Below are positions 7,018-10,749 of a DNA stretch of 10,749 nucleotides, in pieces. This DNA comes from Elusimicrobia bacterium RIFCSPLOWO2_01_FULL_59_12. GTDB taxonomy: Bacteria; Elusimicrobiota; Elusimicrobia; 2-01-FULL-59-12. The first letter of the stretch is position 1, and the number at the start of each line of letters is the position of its first letter. Position numbers and translations under genes: made by a program. The notes beneath the pieces were generated by a model. It worked only from the letters and a program-made list of their open reading frames with translations. It did not search any database and was not told the origin of the DNA. The DNA lies in contig MGUR01000009.1 of the NCBI GenBank assembly GCA_001800075.1, positions 1-10,749 of the forward strand. The letters are read 5' to 3'.

Positions 7018-8086
7018 GCATGGAGGTGAGCGGGGATGTTTGCAGCTTGGCGATGATCGCGTCGCCCATTTCGCGCGTCCCGGCTGTGCCGCCCAAATCG
7101 TAGGTCACTTGTTTTCCTTCGCGAACCACGTCTGCGACGGCCCGTTCCAGCCGGCCGGCCGCGTCGGTTTCTTTCAGATGATCGAGCATCAGCTTCGCTG
7201 ACAGCAGCATGGCGGTCGGGTTGACCTTGTTGAGGCCCTTGTACTTCGGCGCGGACCCATGAACCGCCTCGAAGACCGCATCCCGGTCGCCCATGTTGGC
7301 GCCCGGCGCAATGCCCAAGCCGCCGATCAGGCCGGCGCACAAGTCTGACAAAATATCCCCGTAAAGGTTTGGAAGCGCCAGCACATCGTACAACTCGGGC
7401 TTCTGGACCAGCTGCATGCACATGTTGTCTACCAGACGCTCCTCGTACTCCACCCGGCCGGCATAGTCTTCCGCGACTTCCTGGCCAACCTTGAAAAACA
7501 GGCCGTCGGTGAACTTCATGATGTTGGCTTTGCTCACCGCGGTCACCTTCTTGCGCTTGTGGGCGACGGCGTAATCAAAAGCGTACTTGAGGATCCGGAG
7601 GCTGGCCGTGCGCGAAATGGGTTTGATCGAGATGGCCGCGTCCGGATAGATCTTGCCCCCGCTCATGCCGATGATCTGCCTGGCTTCCGGGGTATTCGCA
7701 TCGAACTCCACGCCCGCATACAGGTCCTCTGTATTCTCCCGGACCAGCACCAGATCAATGTTCTGGTAGCGGGACTTCACCCCCGCATAGGAACGGCAGG
7801 GCCGAACGCAGGCGAACAGGTCCAGTTCCTTGCGAAGGGCCACGTTGACGCTGCGGAATCCGGTCCCGATCGGGGTGGTAATGGGGCCTTTCAAGGCCAC
7901 GTGGTTCCGGCGGCAGGACTCAAGGACCCCGTCCGGCAGGGGCGACCCATACTTCTCCAGCGCATCCACCCCCGCTTCGACCTCTTCCCATTCGATGGGG
8001 ACGCCGGTCGCGGCGATGACTTTCTTTACGACCTCGCACAACTCCGGCCCCGTGCCATCTCCTAAAATCAATGTGACTTTATGCAT
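7007..8086 (-). CDS. icd: Isocitrate dehydrogenase (short NAD-type form, mixed cofactor signature)
   Basis: Member of the isocitrate/isopropylmalate dehydrogenase family; probably oxidises isocitrate to 2-oxoglutarate and CO2. The 359 residues match the short single-chain form rather than the 416-residue E. coli type. Substrate-site residues are Ser79, Asn81 and Arg85 (SVNVALRK), Arg95, Tyr123 (RENTEDLYAG) and Lys186. The Ser before NVALR favours isocitrate over isopropylmalate. Metal-site aspartates are Asp244 and Asp248. In the cofactor site, Lys281, Tyr282 and Val288 (HGSAPKYKGLNKVNP) match the E. coli residues that bind the NADP 2'-phosphate, and Tyr329 is kept. The position of E. coli Arg395 is Gly333, in a VTYDLGGTAGT end of NAD-enzyme type. 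AAAGGA lies 8 nt before the ATG. First gene of the operon. Homoisocitrate or tartrate dehydrogenase is less likely. Confidence 0.9.
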   Translation of the reverse strand: MHKVTLILGDGTGPELCEVVKKVIAATGVPIEWEEVEAGVDALEKYGSPLPDGVLESCRRNHVALKGPITTPIGTGFRSVNVALRKELDLFACVRPCRSYAGVKSRYQNIDLVLVRENTEDLYAGVEFDANTPEARQIIGMSGGKIYPDAAISIKPISRTASLRILKYAFDYAVAHKRKKVTAVSKANIMKFTDGLFFKVGQEVAEDYAGRVEYEERLVDNMCMQLVQKPELYDVLALPNLYGDILSDLCAGLIGGLGIAPGANMGDRDAVFEAVHGSAPKYKGLNKVNPTAMLLSAKLMLDHLKETDAAGRLERAVADVVREGKQVTYDLGGTAGTREMGDAIIAKLQTSPLTSMHGR

Positions 8087-8119
8087 CGTGGGTATCCTTT
8101 GGCGCGTTGAATTCGGCAG

Positions 8120-8153
8120 AAAAATAACGCTAAAGCATGCAGAAGCTTTAGCG
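8120..8153 (-). terminator. Hairpin plus T-run in the icd leader (terminator or attenuator-like)
   Basis: The arms CGCTAAAGC and GCTTTAGCG pair perfectly over 9 bp around an 8-nt loop. Read on the minus strand, the stem is followed at once by TTATTTTT, the form of a Rho-independent terminator. It lies between the likely icd promoter and the icd start, 33 nt before the ATG, and no minus-strand gene lies upstream of it to be ended. It could therefore be a leader attenuator for the icd-to-fab operon. It could instead be a dyad operator. The stem is only moderately GC-rich, so its strength is uncertain. Structure is direct; function is inference. Confidence 0.5.
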
Positions 8154-8167
8154 GTTTAGAGTTCGGT

Positions 8168-8197
8168 ATTATCGTAAGTTCCTAGCGTGCTCGTCAA
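8168..8197 (-). promoter_or_regulatory. icd: Sigma70-type promoter of the icd-ndk-rpmF-plsX-fab operon
   Basis: On the minus strand TTGACG (8192-8197) and GATAAT (8168-8173) are separated by 18 nt; each box has five of six consensus bases. The predicted transcript starts near 8161, giving a leader of about 75 nt that contains the hairpin and T-run. It is the only convincing promoter I find for the ten-gene operon. The call rests on consensus match and position only. Confidence 0.6.
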
Positions 8198-8217
8198 CAT
8201 CCGCCCTGCCGGCGTTC

Positions 8218-8247
8218 TTGACAGCGAGGCGTTCTTTTATCTTTGAT
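8218..8247 (+). promoter_or_regulatory. Possible promoter of the TPR-like gene (leaderless start)
   Basis: A perfect TTGACA box (8218-8223) is followed after 18 nt by TTTGAT (8242-8247, four of six consensus bases). Transcription would begin at about 8254-8255, on the ATG itself. This fits the absence of any Shine-Dalgarno run before that ATG. The -10 box is weak, so this is tentative. Confidence 0.35.
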
Positions 8248-8254
8248 TTTGCGC

Positions 8255-9421
8255 ATGAAACTGATCAGGTCTCTGCTGTTCATGACGCCCATCGCCGCTT
8301 TGTTGGCGGCGCCCGGCACGTCCGCGTACGCTCACATTCCGCCGCAGGAACATCCCACAGGCACCCCCCTCGAACAGGGACTATGGTGGCTGTATCACCT
8401 GAAGTACGATGAGGCCCGCGAACTCTTTGAACAATACATCGCGGCACACCCCAAGGAACCCGCCGGCTATTTTTATAAAACCGCCGCCGACTGGTGGCAG
8501 CTGGCCCAGCAGTTCGACACGGACCTGCCCGCGATTCGAGACCGCCTTGAGCAGGACTACCTGGCGACGGTCCGGGTGGCCGAGGACCTCATGCGCTCCA
8601 CCGAAAACCCGAACGTGAAGGCGAAAGCCTGTTTGTACTCCGGAGGCGCCCAGGGACTCAAAGGCCGCTGGCTGGTCACGCAGGGGTCCTGGATCAAAGC
8701 CTATTTTCTCGGGAAAAACGGCCACAAACTCCTCAAGCGGGCGCTCAAGCTGGACCCGGAGCTTTACGATGCCTATCTGGGTTTGGGCATTTACGACTAT
8801 TTCACCGATACCCTCCCGGGGGTCCAAAAAGTTCTGGCCGCGCTGTTTATCCGCGGCGACCGGGAGCGCGGCCTTTCGGAGCTTCGGCTCGCCATTGAGA
8901 AAGGCGAGCATGCCCGGGTTGAAGCGATGATGTTTCTCATCGAGATCTACACCTGGGAAGAACGGTCCCCCGCCCAGGCGCTCCCTCTATCGACGAAACT
9001 GCATGCGGAGTTCCCGAAAAGCCCCGCGATGTCCCTTGCGCACATCATGACCCTCTACGAATTGCGGGATTGGGACGCCCTGAAACCGGCTGCCCTGGAG
9101 TATTTACAGCGTTCGCAAAAGGAAGTTCCTTACTACCGCCGTGAAGGGACTTACCCGGCGCGTTATTGTCTGGGAGTCGCCGCTTTGTGGGGTCAACGCG
9201 ACATGAATACGAGCATGAAATACATGCAGGAAATCGTTATGGAGGACGTGGAAAGCAGCCGATGGGTCACGTTCGCCTACTTAAGAATGGGGCAGATTTA
9301 CGACGTCGAAGGTGAGCGTGACAAGGCTCTGGATCACTACAAGAAAGTGCTCTCACGTCCGGACTTCTGGGGGTCTCACAACGAAGCGAAAGCCTGCCTC
9401 AAACGACCGTTTAAATTTTAA
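8255..9421 (+). CDS. Exported TPR-like (helical repeat) protein of unknown function
   Basis: A 388-residue protein of unknown role. Residues 1-26 are a signal peptide: basic MKLIR, a hydrophobic run, and a likely cut after SAYA. There is no lipobox cysteine, so a periplasmic protein is expected. The rest is predicted helical, with TPR-like units at about 38-66 (GLWWLYHLKYDEARELFEQYIAAHP), 155-180 and 336-366 (YLRMGQIYDVEGERDKALDHYKKVL). A well-marked central segment, GLGIYDYFTDTLPGV at about 176-190 followed by GDRERGLSELRLAIEKG at 201-217, resembles bacterial relatives of the Iml2/TTC39 TPR family, as I recall them. I chose ATG 8255 over TTG 8243 because it starts the signal peptide cleanly; neither has a ribosome binding site. 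Divergent from icd, and convergent with the beta-barrel gene. Confidence 0.85.
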   Translation: MKLIRSLLFMTPIAALLAAPGTSAYAHIPPQEHPTGTPLEQGLWWLYHLKYDEARELFEQYIAAHPKEPAGYFYKTAADWWQLAQQFDTDLPAIRDRLEQDYLATVRVAEDLMRSTENPNVKAKACLYSGGAQGLKGRWLVTQGSWIKAYFLGKNGHKLLKRALKLDPELYDAYLGLGIYDYFTDTLPGVQKVLAALFIRGDRERGLSELRLAIEKGEHARVEAMMFLIEIYTWEERSPAQALPLSTKLHAEFPKSPAMSLAHIMTLYELRDWDALKPAALEYLQRSQKEVPYYRREGTYPARYCLGVAALWGQRDMNTSMKYMQEIVMEDVESSRWVTFAYLRMGQIYDVEGERDKALDHYKKVLSRPDFWGSHNEAKACLKRPFKF

Positions 9422-9429
9422 ACCCCACC

Positions 9430-9510
9430 GTCATCCCCCGCGGTCGTTAGCGGGGGAACCAGCATAGGTTTAACACCTCTGGACCCCGGCTTACGGCCTG
9501 CCGGGGTGAC
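9430..9510. repeat. Repeat element copy A, two hairpin arms with GTCA...TGAC ends
   Basis: An 81-bp element filling most of the gap between the convergent TPR-like and beta-barrel genes. It starts GTCATCCCCCGC and ends GCCGGGGTGAC, so its ends are imperfect inverted repeats. Each arm is itself a hairpin: CCCCCGC/GCGGGGG (9435-9441 with 9450-9456) and CCCCGGC/GCCGGGG (9484-9490 with 9500-9506). CTCTGGA precedes the right arm, as in copy B at 10013-10092. It resembles the GTCATTCCCGCG...-type dispersed palindromic (MITE- or REP-like) repeats of many bacteria. It begins 8 nt after one stop and 10 nt after the other, so it could also stop or stabilise both transcripts. There is no T-run. Confidence 0.75.
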
Positions 9511-9520
9511 GATGCGGCTG

Positions 9521-9994
9521 TCACTTGAAGTAAAAGCGTATCCCCACGCCGCCGTCAATCTCGCCTTCCGTATCCGGGGCGAATTCGACCACCGGAACGA
9601 TCTCTGCAAATAGCTCAAGGGGGGCCCTTTCGACCAAATACGACATCCCCAGCGGGATGCGCACCCCCGCTTCGGAATCGTTGCCGGCGAGCACCCGCAA
9701 TCCCACCCCGACGTAGGCCGGCAACCGCCCCTCGGCTACTTTTAAACTGGGGAGGGTGATGTGCCAAAGATAGTCGGAGTGGATCTGGAACCGGTCGTCA
9801 TCTCCGAAATGCCAGGCCATAGCCGCGTCCACCGCTGAAACGTCCGTCAGCCAGTATTTCATGGACAAGCCTGTCGGGCTGCCGAAGATCGCTCCCACTC
9901 CGAAATCCCTCGGCTCCCCGGGCTGTTTGGCGGCTCCTGCGCTGGACGCCAGGGCGAGTACAAAACCTAAAAGAAGAATAGCGCACTTTTTCAT
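9521..9994 (-). CDS. Small outer-membrane beta-barrel-like protein, unknown function
   Basis: A 157-residue exported protein of unknown role. The signal peptide is MKKCAILLLGFVLALASSAGA, cut at about residue 21-22. The mature part shows about eight amphipathic stretches with alternating hydrophobic residues, such as DFGVGAIFG, GLSMKYWL, SAVDAAMAWHF, FQIHSDYLWHIT, AYVGVGLRVLAG, GVRIPLGMSYLV, LELFAEIVPVVEF and GGVGIRFYF. That fits an eight-stranded OmpA-size barrel. The last residues FYFK put an aromatic next to the end, near the usual C-terminal Phe signal. The GSPTGLSMKYWL start recalls small barrels such as the DUF3996 type; this link is from memory and weak. I chose the ATG at 9992-9994 because GGAGG lies 6 nt upstream; an in-frame ATG at 10006 would overlap that site. 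Flanked on both sides by the repeat pair; may be read through from the penicillin-binding protein gene. Confidence 0.8.
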   Translation of the reverse strand: MKKCAILLLGFVLALASSAGAAKQPGEPRDFGVGAIFGSPTGLSMKYWLTDVSAVDAAMAWHFGDDDRFQIHSDYLWHITLPSLKVAEGRLPAYVGVGLRVLAGNDSEAGVRIPLGMSYLVERAPLELFAEIVPVVEFAPDTEGEIDGGVGIRFYFK

Positions 9995-10012
9995 ACTTAC
10001 CTCCATCTCGTC

Positions 10013-10092
10013 GTCATTCCCGCGAAAGCCCGCCCAGCCGTGTGAGGGGCGGGAATCCGGAGTCTCTGGAACCCCGCTTTCGCGGGGGTGAC
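10013..10092. repeat. Repeat element copy B, two hairpin arms with GTCA...TGAC ends
   Basis: An 80-bp element between the beta-barrel gene and the penicillin-binding protein gene. It starts GTCATTCCCGCGAAAGC and ends GCTTTCGCGGGGGTGAC, a near-perfect terminal inverted repeat of about 17 bp. Inside are two hairpins: TTCCCGC/GCGGGAA (10017-10023 with 10049-10055), with a 25-nt loop, and CCCCGC/GCGGGG (10072-10077 with 10082-10087), with loop TTTC. The GTCAT start, TCTCTGGA middle and GGGGTGACG end are shared with copy A at 9430-9510. The long left loop looks like extra sequence relative to copy A. It lies 9 nt after the penicillin-binding protein stop and 18 nt before the barrel gene's start. 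Confidence 0.8.
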
Positions 10093-10101
10093 GGATTAGT
10101 G

Positions 10102-10749
10102 TTATTTATTTCTCAGCCGGTAAAAAAATCCGCTGATCCCACCGGGGTGCAGTGTACACATTTTCTCCGGCTCGGTTCCAGGCAAGAAGGCTTCTTTCCG
10201 CCGCTGGGTGCAGCCGCTCCGCGCCAGGTCACCCGTTCCGGTGTCGATGGCTTTCCACAGAAGCCCTTTTGGTTCGGGCCATTTTTCCTCTGGCCATAGA
10301 GCTAGCGCCTTTTGCATGAACGCGGCCCAGATCGGCAGCGCGATCCCCGCGGACGATCGCCCGAGCGTACGAGGTTGATCGTGCCCCACCCAAACACCGC
10401 ACGCTAACTGCGGCGTGTACCCGATAAACCACGCGTCCTGATAATTTTCTGATGTGCCGGTCTTCCCAGCCGCCGCATGCGTAAAACCCATCTGACGCGC
10501 CGACTTGCCTGTCCCTTCATCCAGAACGGCTCGGAGCATGTGCGTCACGATGTATGTGGAAAGTTCGGAAACCACGCTCTTCGGCCGGGGCGAATGCGTC
10601 TGGACCGCGTTCTGATCGGCATCTAGGATGCTTTCAATCGTGTAAGGTTCCCTATAGGTGCCGGCATTGGCAAACGTCGCATAGGCGCTCGTTAATTCAA
10701 GCACGGTCACTTCGGAGGTACCCAGAGCCAGCGACGGCACGGCTCGCAG
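10102..10749 (-). CDS. Class A penicillin-binding protein, C-terminal part (cut by window edge)
   Basis: The last 215 residues of a PBP1A-like (mrcA/ponA-type) peptidoglycan synthase, which polymerises glycan strands and cross-links peptides at the periplasmic face of the inner membrane. The part seen is the end of the transpeptidase domain. SLALGTSEVTVLELTSAYA is at fragment residues 6-24 and the AGKTGTS active-site motif at 94-100 (KTG at 96-98). DAWFIGYTP and GVWVGHD follow, a typical layout. The glycosyltransferase domain and the SxxK nucleophile lie outside the window, so class A is inferred from the style of this end. The tail with Cys180 and Cys198 (CTQRRKEAFLPGTEPEKMC) is also found in this family. 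The first base shown is in frame; no start is visible. It ends with repeat copy B 9 nt downstream. Confidence 0.93.
   Translation of the reverse strand: MRAVPSLALGTSEVTVLELTSAYATFANAGTYREPYTIESILDADQNAVQTHSPRPKSVVSELSTYIVTHMLRAVLDEGTGKSARQMGFTHAAAGKTGTSENYQDAWFIGYTPQLACGVWVGHDQPRTLGRSSAGIALPIWAAFMQKALALWPEEKWPEPKGLLWKAIDTGTGDLARSGCTQRRKEAFLPGTEPEKMCTLHPGGISGFFYRLRNK

Noticed and set aside
8087..8254. A small RNA gene or riboswitch in the divergent gap
   Set aside because: Only one simple stem is visible; no known riboswitch core or further paired structure could be recognised by eye, so it is reported as a hairpin only.
9430..10092. The repeat pair as a CRISPR array or as an insertion sequence
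   Set aside because: Only two copies 500 bp apart with a gene between them and no spacers, and no transposase is coded; the gene between encodes a beta-barrel-like protein.

Overview
The window is a dense, high-GC stretch from a diderm (Gram-negative-type) bacterium. The evidence is an outer-membrane-like small beta-barrel with a signal peptide, a class A penicillin-binding protein, and a type II fatty acid synthesis cluster. I cannot place the organism. The gene order and the protein sequences look like an uncultured lineage (Omnitrophota, Elusimicrobiota, NC10 or Nitrospirota-like), but this is only an impression.

Region 1 (about 8200 down to 1, minus strand) is one long co-directional operon: icd, ndk, rpmF, plsX, fabH, fabD, fabG, acpP, fabF, rnc, then an acyl-CoA dehydrogenase cut by the left edge. 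Coupling is tight. Stop and start codons overlap by 1 nt (rpmF/plsX, plsX/fabH, fabH/fabD), 4 nt (fabD/fabG), 11 nt (icd/ndk, fabF/rnc) or 44 nt (ndk/rpmF). The only gaps are 21 nt before acpP, 60 nt before fabF and 14 nt before the dehydrogenase. A good sigma70-type promoter (TTGACG, 18-nt spacer, GATAAT) sits upstream of icd. Between it and icd lies a 9-bp perfect hairpin followed by a T-rich run, which looks like a leader terminator or attenuator. The operon joins 2-oxoglutarate/NAD(P)H production, nucleotide balancing, a ribosomal protein, phospholipid acyl transfer, fatty acid initiation and elongation, and RNA processing. The 3-hydroxyacyl-ACP dehydratase and enoyl-ACP reductase genes are not in the window.

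Region 2 (8255-9421, plus strand) is a divergently transcribed, exported TPR-like protein with no visible Shine-Dalgarno sequence. It may be leaderless.

Region 3 (9422-10749) holds a small beta-barrel gene on the minus strand. It is bracketed by two related elements of 81 and 80 bp, each made of two hairpin arms with GTCA...TGAC ends. To its right is the 3' end of a class A penicillin-binding protein gene, cut by the right edge.

Most of the window is conserved housekeeping. The less ordinary points are the leader hairpin, the paired repeats around the beta-barrel gene, the acyl-CoA dehydrogenase in a fatty acid synthesis operon, and several active-site or cofactor-site residue changes (RNase III, FabG, IDH). 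I see no defence system, phage, insertion sequence, CRISPR array or RNA gene.
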